From NCBI RefSeq assembly GCF_014649955.1, contig NZ_BMUA01000001.1, positions 124,001-188,000 on the forward strand: 64,000 bases of DNA. The letters are read 5' to 3'. Source of the stretch: Streptomyces violascens (GTDB lineage Bacteria; Actinomycetota; Actinomycetes; Streptomycetales; Streptomycetaceae). The translations under genes and the position numbers were made by a program. Below are positions 18,348 through 26,942 of the stretch, one piece after another (the stretch's first letter is position 1; each line of letters starts with the position of its first letter). The notes under the pieces were generated by a model. It ran no database searches. It was not told the DNA's origin and worked only from the letters and a program-made list of their open reading frames with translations.

Positions 18348-18914
18348 TCAGCGCCTCGTCTCGTACCTGCTCAGGACCACGCCGCCGGGAAACGTCCGCG
18401 TCTCCACCCGGTTGAGGTCCACCCAGCTGTCCAGTGAGGTGAAGAACGGCGTGCCGCTGCCGACCAGGACCGGATGGGCGGCGATCACGTACTCGTCGAT
18501 CAGCCCGGCGCGCATGGCCGCCCCGGCGAGTGTCGCGCCGCCGATGTTCATTGCGGCGCCGTCCTCGGCCTTGAGCCGGGTGATCTCTGCGATGGCGTCG
18601 CCGGTGACCAGGCGGGTGTTCCAGTCGACCTTGTCGATCGTCGAGGAGAACACCACCTTCGGCGTGTCCCGCCAGTTCCGCGCGAACTCGATCTCCGCCG
18701 GGGTGGCGTTGGGCTGCCGGTCGCCGGTCGGCCAGTAGGAGCTCATCGTCTCCCACAGCTTGCGCCCATACAGCGACAGGCCACTCGCCCGCTCTTGGTC
18801 GAGCCACCACTGGAACAGCTCCTCACTCGGCGGTCCGCTCCAGCCGATGTCGTCGCCGACCGCCGCGATGTAGCCGTCCAGAGTCACGTTCATGCCGTAG
18901 ATCAGTTTCCGCAT
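18348..18914 (-). CDS. Dihydrofolate-reductase-family (RibD C-terminal-like) protein
   Basis: A 188-residue protein of the RibD-C/DHFR-like superfamily, which includes NADPH-dependent reductases of pteridines or pyrimidines. It opens with KLIYGMNVTLDGYIA, has LSLYGRKLWETM and a KVVFSST strand, then NIGGATLAGAAMRAGLIDEYVIAAHPVLVGSG, the usual nucleotide-binding and product-side motifs. ATG 18914 has GGAAGG upstream. A second member of the same superfamily occurs at 33260-33916. Substrate unknown. Confidence 0.87.
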   Translation of the reverse strand: MRKLIYGMNVTLDGYIAAVGDDIGWSGPPSEELFQWWLDQERASGLSLYGRKLWETMSSYWPTGDRQPNATPAEIEFARNWRDTPKVVFSSTIDKVDWNTRLVTGDAIAEITRLKAEDGAAMNIGGATLAGAAMRAGLIDEYVIAAHPVLVGSGTPFFTSLDSWVDLNRVETRTFPGGVVLSRYETRR

Positions 18915-19054
18915 GGCCAGCCTTCCGTCCGTGGGCGTCCGAGCGTATAGACCAGCACGGCGCGGGAAACTCATCGGTGCGCGACCTGGGCTCGCCAGTA
19001 GTCCTCTAGCTCGGGCTCAGCGCGGTGTACTCGGGCAGGCCGCCTGAATTCAAC

Positions 19055-19138
19055 CTCGCCCTCGCCCTCGCCCTCGCCCTCGCCCTCGCCCTCGCCCTCG
19101 CCCTCGCCCTCGCCCTCGCCCTCGCCCTCGCCCTCGCC
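19055..19138. repeat. Hexanucleotide tandem array (CTCGCC)14
   Basis: Fourteen uninterrupted, identical copies of CTCGCC, 84 bases. All three plus-strand frames and their complements stay open through it. One plus frame gives an Ala-Leu repeat from ATG 19025, the minus frame gives Arg-Ala. No gene with a recognisable function spans it. Confidence 0.95.
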
Positions 19139-19305
19139 AGCAAATGCCACGCCCGGCGCGGTCGGCAGGTCACCCCACTCATATGTGCCAAGGAGGCCCG
19201 TACGTGACTGGGCATCAGCAGGGACCGGACCTGTCGCTGCACAGCGATTGATTTCTCAGCCTCTGGAGCCATGTACTGCCGCGCTCGCAGTCGCTCCTGC
19301 TGTGC

Positions 19306-19710
19306 ATGGTCCTGTCCACGGCGGCGGTCCGGGAGCTGCGTGGATCTCTCGATGACGTGGTGTCGGAGATCGGCGGTGGCGCCTTCCCGGCGATGTTCCG
19401 CGGTGTAGGGGAAAGCCTCGACTCGCCGGCGCTGTGGCTGGAGCCCGATGATCCGGAGGACGCAGGGAACGGCGACGAAGCAGCCGAGGTCCGGGCCGAG
19501 GCCCAACAGCGTCGGAGTCGGGGTGAAGGCGCGTTGGCTGCCATCGGACTCCCGGCACCATGCACCATCCGGGATCTTGCCGAGGTCATGGTCGGTCTCG
19601 GCATCGTCGAGCGGGGAAGCGATGGTGTCCGGGCCGTGCCGGGCAGCCTGCCCTGGCCGGAACTGCCTTGCTCGGCTATCAGGACCGCGCGAACAGCGGC
19701 GAGGACCTGA
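19306..19710 (+). pseudogene. Hypothetical protein, probably C-terminally damaged
   Basis: From ATG 19306 about 100 residues look genuinely coding (VRELRGSLDDVVSEIGGGAFPAMF, ESLDSPALWLEPDDPED, CTIRDLAEVMVGLGIVERGSDG). They have the acidic, helical make-up of an uncharacterised streptomycete family (I think DUF6042-like). After PWPELP the sequence becomes low-grade and ends. Coding-like scraps continue in other frames to about 19870, which suggests frameshifts. No ribosome binding site is obvious. Function unknown. Confidence 0.45.
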
Positions 19711-20298
19711 TATCGACCCGCGCCGCCGCGGGGCACCGTTCTCCTTCCAGCAGATCGACGCACCGCGCCCGCAGCGCAACCGGCACGCTGGCCGGGCGAG
19801 TTGGTGGTGAAGGACGGGGACTGGACAGCGTTTCCTGCCGCGGTCGCCGTGGCGCGGCCATGTGGTATGCGCCCCCTATGACGAGGGCGCACACCGCACT
19901 TTCACTGGTTCGGATCCGTGTCCTCCATGCCCCATCGGGGTCCCACCACGACGAAGAGTGCGGTGACGGCCACTCCGTCGAACGGGCGGACAGCCACGGC
20001 GTCCGGTCGGATCAGGGTGACTCGAAGGCGAGCCGGGCCGCGAACCCACGTCTGCCATGGGGCCCGCGGTGAGCTGGGTGTAGGTGACGGCGCCGGGGCC
20101 ATGCTGAGCGCGGCGGCTCGATTCTCCGGCTGCGTCCGTACCTGTTCCCCATGTCGATCACGGTGGGAAGTCCAGTCACCCCCGTGGAACGCGCTCCGGG
20201 AGCGTTGCAGATCACGCGAACAGACCGAACACCGTCACACGAAGAGCGGGAAGATCCACAGAGCAGGTTCCACCAACTCCCCAAGCGCACGGCCGAAT
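19711..20298. other. Low-content region with possible gene scraps
   Basis: Short frames on both strands are open. On the minus strand 19902-20102 a stretch (RVTLIRPDAVAVRPFDGVAV) looks protein-like but has no clear start, partner or family. I cannot support a gene. Confidence 0.35.
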
Positions 20299-20637
20299 TC
20301 AGGAAGGGTCATCAGCGTCGGCGTTCCCGAGTCCGACCGCCGCCGCGGCCATGTCCCGCAGATGTTTGTAGTACTCGGTCGCGTTGCCCTCGTCACCGAT
20401 CGAAGGCAAGACCTTCTCCACCGCCGCAAGGCAGGCGAGCAGAATCTCGCGGCGCTTCTCATCAAGAGGCCCTGACAGCGACGAGAGGACACAGCCGGCG
20501 ACCTCCGCGTCGAGCAGCACCATGTCTTCGCCTTCGATCTCTCGACCGCGCATGTGCGGTGGGAATGGCGCGCGCATGTGCTCTTCCCACAGCCGTGAGA
20601 GCAGGGCCCGTTTCGATTCGCTCATGTCCACGATCAT
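20299..20637 (-). CDS. Small hypothetical cytoplasmic protein
   Basis: A 112-residue acidic, helical protein (MSESKRALLSRLWEEHMRAPFPPHMRGREIEGEDMVLLDAEV with a break at PP, then REILLACLAAVEKVLPSIGDEG and EYYKHLRDMAAAA). It resembles a widespread uncharacterised actinomycete family, from memory. The start may be ATG 20637 or ATG 20625 (MSESK); neither has a strong ribosome site. No membrane segment or signal. Function unknown. Confidence 0.72.
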   Translation of the reverse strand: MIVDMSESKRALLSRLWEEHMRAPFPPHMRGREIEGEDMVLLDAEVAGCVLSSLSGPLDEKRREILLACLAAVEKVLPSIGDEGNATEYYKHLRDMAAAAVGLGNADADDPS

Positions 20638-20844
20638 GCCGTCGATCTGGACCTGTCCATCCGGACGACACTGCCCCGCCCCCGCGCCCCGCGTGGAGAG
20701 CCATCCGGAGCCACGGTGTGATGACCGTGGCTCCGGGCGGGGGCATCTTCGGAGCCACGGTGATGATGACGTCGCACAACAGGGGGCTGTTACGCGAAGA
20801 CTTCACTGACACAAGATGTCAGTGAACCTCCGGACATTGGTGCC

Positions 20845-22040
20845 ATGATCCTCAGTCATCACTCCCGCCGCGCCGAGCGCCTGCTCGTGCCCGCTGCTTT
20901 CGCAACCGCTCTCGGCAACAACGTCCAGCTCATCGTCGGGGCGCTGCTCATGATCAGGGAGCAGCAGACCATGTTGGCCGTGGGCTGGCTGTTCATCGCC
21001 GTCGCCGGGCCGCAGGCCCTGCTGTCGCCGTTCTTCGGCCGGCTGGCCGACCGCTTCGACCGACGGGCCCTGTGGATCGGCTGCGATGTCACCAGCGCGG
21101 CGCTGGCCCTCGGGCTGCCGCTGTGGCTGGCCTGCGGTGGTGCCCCGGGATCCGGGATCTACGGCGCCAATCTGGCGCTCGCCGTGGTTGGTGCCCTGTT
21201 CGTTCCGGCCAGCTCCGCGCTGATCAAGGAACGGGTTCCGGCGGACCGGCTGCGGCGCTTCAATGCCCGCTACGAGATGGGGACCCAGGCCGGGATGCTG
21301 CTGTCGGCGACCGTCGGCGGGCTGTGCGTCCAGGCGTTCGGCGCCGTGCCGCTGCTGGTGTTCAACGCCGGGACTTTCATGGTGTCGGCGCTATGCCTCG
21401 CTGCAGTGGGGCGGCGCCCGGACCGGGTGCCGACGGCCACCGTCGCAGGGAAGCAGGCGCCGGCCCGGGCGGCTACGCGCGGGCCGCTGCGAATGCGCCG
21501 CTTCATCCTGCTCTACGCCCAGGGGAGCGTGGTCGTCACGGTCTTCAACGCTCTGCTGCCCACCGCCATGATCGGTGAACTCCACCTGGGCGCAGCAATG
21601 TTCGGTGGGACGCCCTCGGGTGCCTCGGTTTCCTGGCGGCCGCCGGTGCCTACCGGATCGTCAGCCGGCGCAGTCCGGACCTTCGCATCGCCGTCGTCGG
21701 CTTCCTGCTCTGCAACGTCGGCCTTGTGCTGCAGAGCCAGTTCGCGATCGCCGGCTACCTCGTCGGGGTGCCACTGGGTGCGTTCTTCTTCGGGCAGGCC
21801 AGGATCGCCTCCCGCACCATGCTGATGGCCTCGGCCGACGACGCCTCGGTGGGCAGGGCCTTCGGACTGGCGAACGGTGGCGGGCTGGCGGCCACGGTCG
21901 GGGTGATGTTCCTGGTCGCGACGGTCACCGACCACAGTGACACGCGCTACGGCTTTGGGGCCCTCGCCGCCCTTGCGCTGCTGGCGACCGTGTCCGCCGG
22001 ACTGCTGCTGAGGTCGCCGGCCCCCGCCCGGCCTGATGTA
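20845..22040 (+). pseudogene. MFS transporter interrupted by one frameshift
   Basis: From ATG 20845 the product is a normal major-facilitator protein (FATALGNNVQLIVGALLMI, GRLADRFDRRALW, RRFNARYEMGTQAGMLLSATVGG) up to AAMFGG at about 21607. There the frame changes. The remaining transporter (WDALGCLGFLAAAGAYRIVSRRSPDL, NVGLVLQSQFAIAGYLVGVPLGAFFFGQARI, RYGFGALAALALLATVSAGLLL) is perfect in the next frame. One missing base, or two extra, explains it. The rescued frame has no stop at its natural end (about 22030) and reads on into the antisense of the WYL regulator until 22307. Confidence 0.8.
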
Positions 22041-23017
22041 TCCGCCGGTCGGTACTGGTCGAGCACGGCCGCCGCCGTCTCCGCGATCTTGCAGCGCAGC
22101 TCCTCGGGAGCCAGCACCTCGATGTCCGACCCCAGCGACAGCAGCGTGGGCACCGCCAGGTCGACCGATTCCAGCGGTACCGTCGCTGTCACCCAGCCGT
22201 CGCCGTCCGGCGGACCGGCCGAAGCCTCGACGGCGCGGACCAGTGCCGCGTCCAGGCGGTCCGGCAGTGCGGCGAGCAGTGCCGGAGCGATCCGGACGGA
22301 GACCTGAAGCCTCAGCCTGCGGGCATCGTAGGCGGTGAGGTAGTCCTGCCAGTGGGCGGTCAGGTCGAAGCCGTCGGGGCGCTCGAAGCCCGTCTCCTCG
22401 ACGGCCAGGCTGAGAATCGACGACACCCGATAGGTCCGCACCGCGCCGTCCACCGCTGCGACGAAGTACCAGACGCCCGCCTTGAGGACCAGGCCGTACG
22501 GGTCCAGTTCGCGCTCGACTTCCTGCGGCTCGGCCCAGCGGCGGTAGCGCACCTGGATGCGCCGCTGGTTCCACACGGCATTGGCGAGCGCTACGAGAGC
22601 GGGTGGGGAGTCCTGTTCCCGGTACCAGCCGAGAGCGTCGAGGTGGAAGCGTTCGCGGATCCGGCCGGCTCGGTCCCGTAGTGGGGTCGGAAGCGCCGCA
22701 GTCAGTTTCAGCTGTGCCGCCGCGAGCACCTCGCCCAGCCCCAGATCCGCCGCCGCACCGGGCAGTCCGGCCAGGAACAACGACTCGGCCTCGTCGGCAT
22801 GCAGTCCGGTGAGCCGGGTCCGGTAGCCGCCGAGCAGCTGGTAGCCGCCGCGGTGCCCTGCGTCCCCGTAGACCGGAATGCCCGCACTGCTCAGTGAGTC
22901 GATGTCCCGGTAGACGATCCGGGCCGAGACACCCAGCTCCTCCGCGAGCTCGTCGGCCGTCAGCCTGCCCCGGTTCTGCAGCAGGAGAACGAGGGAGAGG
23001 AGCCGGGCTGCGCGCAT
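21947..23017 (-). CDS. DeoR-type HTH / WYL-domain transcriptional regulator
   Basis: A 356-residue regulator. Residues 1-60 form the winged HTH typical of WYL proteins (MRAARLLSLVLLLQNRGRLTADELAEELGVSARIVYRDIDSL, GIPVYGDAGHRGGYQLL). The WYL domain is central (IQVRYRRW, LDPYGLVLKAGVWYFVAAVDGAVRTYRVSSI). A C-terminal domain ends near LAPEELRCKIAETAAAVLDQY. I use ATG 23017; the frame is open further upstream without similarity. The last 25 or so residues (after DQYRPA) are the antisense of the converging MFS gene and probably not original. It may have controlled that transporter. Confidence 0.85.
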   Translation of the reverse strand: MRAARLLSLVLLLQNRGRLTADELAEELGVSARIVYRDIDSLSSAGIPVYGDAGHRGGYQLLGGYRTRLTGLHADEAESLFLAGLPGAAADLGLGEVLAAAQLKLTAALPTPLRDRAGRIRERFHLDALGWYREQDSPPALVALANAVWNQRRIQVRYRRWAEPQEVERELDPYGLVLKAGVWYFVAAVDGAVRTYRVSSILSLAVEETGFERPDGFDLTAHWQDYLTAYDARRLRLQVSVRIAPALLAALPDRLDAALVRAVEASAGPPDGDGWVTATVPLESVDLAVPTLLSLGSDIEVLAPEELRCKIAETAAAVLDQYRPADTSGRAGAGDLSSSPADTVASSARAARAPKP

Positions 23018-23229
23018 GAACCGATTCTTCCAGGTCCCGGCCCGGTTCGGCTTCGGCCTTCGGCCCCTTCTGCAAACCCGTGATCCGGCTGCCGAACTGT
23101 CCGTCCTCAACGACCGCACGAATCCGATGCTGCGCGTCGAGGTCATCGGCGCGACACTGAGCTGCCTCCACCGGGCAACCCGGGAAACGACTGGCACGGT
23201 CGTCAAACCGTTGCGGCGTACGCCTGTAG

Positions 23230-23490
23230 TTGGACGGCATCCTGCACGAGGGCGACTCCGCTTTTGCGGTTTCCGAAGACCGCGACAGTCTCGAACTCCG
23301 GATCGACGAGACCCTCCGTGCCGCCTACGGCAAAGCCGAGAAGACAGGGGCTTCGAAGACGCAGACTGTGGCTGACCATCTCCGGACGGCATTCAGCGAG
23401 GCATACGGCCTCAAGCCTGGTCCGAGTGCCGCCTACGCCCATGCCGTCACGGCCGTCGAAGGCCTGCACGCCGGCTTCTGCAACAACCTT
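23230..23490 (+). pseudogene. Fragment of an uncharacterised helical protein
   Basis: About 85 codons (GILHEGDSAFAVSEDRDSLELRI, ETLRAAYGKAEK, VADHLRTAFSEAYGLKPGPSAAYAHAVTAVEGLHAGF) read as one coherent helical domain. This kind of block, with YGLKPDPS-like and AYAEAVKAVE-like motifs, occurs in a hypothetical streptomycete family. Similarity stops sharply near 23490, where an AAGGGGCTGTTGCGAAGG stretch begins. No start codon with ribosome site is visible, so it is probably truncated at both ends. Confidence 0.45.
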
Positions 23491-23551
23491 GAGCCTAAGG
23501 GGCTGTTGCGAAGGTGGATCGTCTGTCAGACCTGCCTGGGATGCTCGGAGC

Positions 23552-24007
23552 ATGGAGATGACAGTGCAGCTGACGATCGACTGCTCCGATCCGCAGAGAA
23601 TGGTGACTTTTTGGGCCGAGGCCCTGGACTACGTGCCTGAACCTCCGCCGGACGGGCATGCCACGTGGCGTGCCTACTGGGCGGCAATGGGGGTGCCCGA
23701 GGCAGAACTGCCAGCCGGTGCCGGGGACATTCCGGAGTCGATCATCGATCCCGCGGGACGTGGACCGAGGGTGTGGTTCCAGCAGGTTCCAGAGCCGAAG
23801 GTCACCAAGAACCGGTGGCACTTCGACCTGAAGGTCGGTGGGGGCCGTGACGTCCCACTGGACGTCCGCACACAGCGGGTCAAGGCTACGGTTGAACGGT
23901 TGGTCAAAGCTGGTGCCACCGTGGTGCGGGTCAAGGACGAGCCGGACATGGGGCTCTACGCCGTCGCCATGAAGGACCCCGAGGGCAACGAATTCGACGT
24001 CGTCTGA
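23552..24007 (+). CDS. VOC-family protein
   Basis: A 151-residue protein of the glyoxalase/bleomycin-resistance superfamily: TVQLTIDCSDPQRMVTFWAEALDYV at the start, WFQQVPEPKVTKNRWHFDLKVGG in the middle and MKDPEGNEFDVV at the C-terminus. The RWHFDLKV and DPEGNEFDVV strands carry the His and Glu typically used as metal ligands. It lacks a signal or membrane segment. ATG 23552 is chosen after CTCGGAG; ATG 23558 is the alternative. It is not a close copy of the VOC gene at 14627. Confidence 0.87.
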   Translation: MEMTVQLTIDCSDPQRMVTFWAEALDYVPEPPPDGHATWRAYWAAMGVPEAELPAGAGDIPESIIDPAGRGPRVWFQQVPEPKVTKNRWHFDLKVGGGRDVPLDVRTQRVKATVERLVKAGATVVRVKDEPDMGLYAVAMKDPEGNEFDVV

Positions 24008-24350
24008 GGGCCGTTGCGACGGTGCCGCAGACGACGTGGGTGGAGGGAGTGTGCTTCCAGCTGTGGTGTCCTGGGACTCCTCGTCCGCATTCGGGGGTTT
24101 GCGCACGCAGCAGGCCAACCGCCCAGGCGGGTGAGAGGTTCGGGGAAATCGCCGTAGAGCGTGTCGACAGCCCGGTCGGGGTGCAGGCGCGTCGAGCCGT
24201 CGGGCTCCGGGCTGATCGCGCCCTGGAGCTGCGGGGAAGCCCCACCCAGACCGGCCGCGCAGGCGATCTCAGTTCTGGGCCATGGCCAGCCATCACTCAC
24301 CACCTTGATCCACTCCGGATACAGGCCCTAGCGGAAGTTAGGGTTCTGGC
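24008..24350. other. Unresolved gap before the interrupted membrane gene
   Basis: Minus-strand scraps such as DTLYGDFPEPLTRL look protein-like, but no continuous gene can be built. No hairpin or IS end seen. Confidence 0.35.
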
Positions 24351-24450
24351 ATGAGCAGCACAGCTGAAGGCCTGGACAACCGGGCCGCGAGGATCAGCGG
24401 CGGAGCGGCCGCGGTCGGGGTGGCCGCAGCCACAGGGAACCTGGTCACTA

Positions 24451-25321
24451 AGGATCTTCAGCGTTGCTGCTCGAGGGTGAGGACGGCCTGGGCCATTGAC
24501 GTGAGGCGGTTCGGGCTGCAGCGCGCTTTGCGGAACAGGCGCCAGGTCTTCAGCCGGGCGAAGGCCCGCTCGACCGGTACCCGCAGTCGGGCATGTGCCC
24601 GGTTGACGGCTTGCTGTTTGACGGTGAGGTCGCGTCCGCAGTGCCGTTTGAAGGGTGTGGCGAAGGTTCCGCCGGCCCCTTCGTAGGCTTTGTCCGCCAG
24701 GACCGGGATCCTCAGTCGTTCACAGATGGTGACGATGCAGTGGGTGCGGGCGGCGGTGATGTCGACGGTCCGGCCTGGCAGCGCGGGCGAGTACCAGAGC
24801 AGTTCGCCGTCGGGTCCGGTGACGGCCTGGATGTTCACACCATGCCGTCGGGCCTTGCCGGAGTAGTCGCCTGTGCTGTCGCCGACGCGGTCGCATTCGG
24901 CGATCGTGCCGTCCACCAGCACGTACTCCGGGCGGGCTTTCCGCAACGCGCGGGTCAGGGACGGGGCCCGTGCTGCAAGGAGTGCGGTCACGCTGTGTAC
25001 GTAGGCGTGGGCGGTGCCCTCGCTGATCCGGAACCCTGCGGCGAGTTTCGCGAGAGTGGTGTGCTCGCGCAGGTACACCAGCGCCACCAGAGCCCGTTGC
25101 GAGGGCGGGAGCTTGCACCTGCGGTCACCCTCGCGGGTGACGATCAGCATGGTCACCCACTCCACAAGGGCATGCGGCAGGTCCAATGCGCAAGGATAGG
25201 TGACCAACAGGGCTCCCTGGCCGAACGGTTGAGACTTCAGACATCTCGCCCAACAGTCAGGGAGCCCTGCTCGTTACGGGTGGGCGGACGTCACCCGATC
25301 GGTGGTCACTCTGAAGATCCT
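24451..25321. mobile_element. IS5-family-type insertion sequence, 871 bp, apparently complete
   Basis: Bounded by perfect 11-bp inverted repeats AGGATCTTCAG (24451-24461) and CTGAAGATCCT (25311-25321), flanked by a TA duplication (24449-24450 and 25322-25323). It carries one intact transposase gene on the minus strand. The insertion splits a small membrane-protein gene whose reading frame is restored by precise excision, which proves the boundaries. A diverged, truncated relative lies at 30640-30990. Confidence 0.9.
24458..25207 (-). CDS. Transposase of the IS5-type element
   Basis: A 249-residue DDE-type transposase. The N-terminal part is a helix-turn-helix region ([41 protein letters not shown]). 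The catalytic domain begins at [13 protein letters not shown] (first Asp), continues with [37 protein letters not shown] and [10 protein letters not shown] (second Asp), and ends with [25 protein letters not shown] (Glu). The frame is complete and starts with TTG 25207, or an internal GTG or ATG shortly after ([11 protein letters not shown]). It ends only seven bases from the terminal repeat, as usual for compact elements. Confidence 0.88.
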   Translation of the reverse strand: MVTYPCALDLPHALVEWVTMLIVTREGDRRCKLPPSQRALVALVYLREHTTLAKLAAGFRISEGTAHAYVHSVTALLAARAPSLTRALRKARPEYVLVDGTIAECDRVGDSTGDYSGKARRHGVNIQAVTGPDGELLWYSPALPGRTVDITAARTHCIVTICERLRIPVLADKAYEGAGGTFATPFKRHCGRDLTVKQQAVNRAHARLRVPVERAFARLKTWRLFRKARCSPNRLTSMAQAVLTLEQQR

Positions 25322-25891
25322 TACTGGAACGATGTTCCTGCCGCTCACCCTGGGATGGGTGTTTCTCATCCTGGTGTGCTCCGTGGTTGCGATCATCTCG
25401 GGCCACATCGGACGCAGGAGGGCTCGACGCCATGGCCTGCCCGGACGCTGGTTCGCGCTGGCGTCGATCGTGACGGCCTATCTGACGTTCCTCTATGCGC
25501 TGCTCGTGACGCTGCTGTTTTTCGGTGTACTGATCGGACTCCACGCGCTCTTCAACAGCTAGGCCCCCACTCCCGAAGCTGATCACCCATGCGGACCGCG
25601 CCTCTTGGGACACACGCAGGGCCCCAACTGCCCCCGGATGGGGCCACGTCCCCCTCACGGGCGGCGGCGCTCACCGACTGGGTGGACGTCTCGATACGCC
25701 CTTCAAGCCGGATCATGCTGCTGGCCTCCAGCATCACAACGTCCCAAGAACCAAAAAACACAGGGAAATTGAGATGACCACCGCGATCTGTGAGCGGTCG
25801 TGCAATTCCCCAGGTCGGCTCTGTCGTCCCCGCTCGTTCGTACAGTTTCAAGGAATGCAAGGAAATCGGGCCGCCCAGCTGTGAAGTGTCC

Positions 25892-25973
25892 GGTCTGAGG
25901 CGGGCCGTCAAGGACGCCTGCGGCATCGATACCGCGATGAGCTGCGCTCATCCTTGACGGCCCGCCTCAGACC
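25892..25973. repeat. Perfect 23-bp inverted repeat with 36-base spacer
   Basis: The 23 bases at 25892-25914 (GGTCTGAGGC...) recur as an exact reverse complement at 25951-25973. Within the spacer a smaller hairpin, ATGAGC-TGC-GCTCAT, abuts the right arm. No gene uses it, and it is not followed by a T tract. It could be a fold-back duplication, two facing ends of a lost element, or a structured RNA. Confidence 0.85.
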
Positions 25974-26278
25974 TAAAGAATTCGCTGGTTGCCGGGCAGC
26001 CCGGAACTGCGCCGACCGCCTGGTCAGCGCGGAGTAAATCCGCATCGCCCATGGGGACGCCCATGACGTTTGGTCTGAGAAATGGCGCGACGTTCCACAC
26101 GGTGTCGTGCTCATCTACCGGCGGCCGATTCGCCCTTCAGAGGATTAGTGCGGGGATCCGCCCTGCGGTTGGACGTCCGGGAACTCGCTAGAGGTCCCCG
26201 CTCCCCTCGGGGTCTCGTTTACAGGGGATCGGTTGCCGACCCGGGCGCGGCTGAAGGGTGGCGAAAGAATATGCGGTG

Positions 26279-26317
26279 CCGTCCCCTTTCCGAGTAGCCG
26301 TCCCCCTTTCCGAGTAG
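26279..26317. repeat. Tandem duplication of about 20 bp
   Basis: CCGTCCCCTTTCCGAGTAG (26279-26297) is followed immediately by the same sequence with one more C (26298-26317). It lies 84 bases before the PDZ-protein gene and could be part of its control region. Confidence 0.85.
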
Positions 26318-26400
26318 CTGCAGTGTGGCTGGTCGGGCCGGCGGGCAGGGCTGGAATTGCCCCCGGTCATACGGACCGGAGGCTGTCGATCGGAGTCCTT

Positions 26401-26874
26401 GTGATCTTCCGTTTCCGCCATGCTGCCGCTGCCTCGCTCACGGTCGCGGCATGCGGGCTGGGACTGCTCAGCGCCCCGGCTCAGGCCACTCCGGCCCCCG
26501 TAACCGCCCGCGCCGCACCGCTCTGCTGGGAAAAGACAGAGGACGACGGCTGCACCATTCCCAAACTCGGCCTCATCACAGCGCGCGTGGGAGCGTGCCG
26601 AACCACACCGAGGGACGGCGCCTGCCCGGAAGGGCAAGAAGGCGGAACCGAAATCATCGAGCTCGACCCTGACGGGCCGCTGGCCAAAGCAGGGCTCAAG
26701 ATGCACGAAACGATCGTCGGGATCAACGTCATCCGCGGCCAGCCCCACACCAACTCGTGGACACCCCATGCCCTCTACGCCAAGGCCAACACGTTTCCCA
26801 AGGGCGACACGGTGAAGGTCCGCTACAAACTGGCCGGCGGCGCGTACCGGGTCGCCAAGGTCATCATGGGCTGA
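26401..26874 (+). CDS. Small secreted PDZ-like protein
   Basis: A 157-residue exported protein: signal peptide to about residue 30 (cleavage near AQATPA), three cysteines in the early mature part (42, 50, 63), then a PDZ-like fold (TEIIELDPDGPLAKAGLKMHETIVGINVIRG, ending VKVRYKLAGGAYRVAKVIMG). The GPLAKAGLK...GD/GIN pattern is the classic substrate-binding-loop layout of bacterial PDZ domains. There is no protease domain, so it would act as an adaptor or inhibitor outside the cell. GTG 26401 has GGAG five bases before it; no ATG gives a signal peptide. Confidence 0.72.
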   Translation: MIFRFRHAAAASLTVAACGLGLLSAPAQATPAPVTARAAPLCWEKTEDDGCTIPKLGLITARVGACRTTPRDGACPEGQEGGTEIIELDPDGPLAKAGLKMHETIVGINVIRGQPHTNSWTPHALYAKANTFPKGDTVKVRYKLAGGAYRVAKVIMG

Positions 26875-26905
26875 CCCCCTCCGCCCTGGGGCCCGCGAGC
26901 CGACA

Positions 26906-26942
26906 CCGCACCCCCGGCCACGCCCCAGGGCCGGGGGTGCGG
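26906..26942 (+). terminator. Terminator hairpin after the PDZ-like gene
   Basis: A perfect 14-bp stem (26906-26919 / 26929-26942) with a 9-base loop, 32 bases after the stop. GC-only, no T tract. Confidence 0.7.

Larger units (their letters stand above)
24351..25562 (+). pseudogene. DUF4190-like small membrane protein split by an IS element
   Basis: The 5' part (24351-24450, MSSTAEGLDNRAARISGG ...) and the 3' part (25322-25562) lie on either side of the insertion element. If the element and one copy of the TA duplication are removed, the two parts join in frame to 112 residues. The joined protein has an Ala/Gly-rich N-terminal segment, a first transmembrane helix (FLPLTLGWVFLILVCSVVAIISGHIG), a basic loop (RRRARRHGLPGR) and a second helix (LASIVTAYLTFLYALLVTLLFF). 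This is the two-helix layout of DUF4190 proteins. The intact gene was therefore present recently. Confidence 0.8.
25563..26400. other. Long gap holding an inverted repeat and a tandem duplication
   Basis: No supportable gene. A minus-strand stretch near 25970-26060 (YSALTRRSAQFRAARQPANS) looks like transposon or plasmid debris. The notable contents are the 23-bp inverted repeat and the 19/20-bp tandem duplication, both listed separately. Confidence 0.5.

Noticed and set aside
19006..19779. Minus-strand frame with an Arg-Ala repeat through the hexanucleotide array
   Set aside because: Open only because a 6-bp repeat has no stops; the flanking sequence is antisense-like. The array is reported as DNA repeat, not as a protein.
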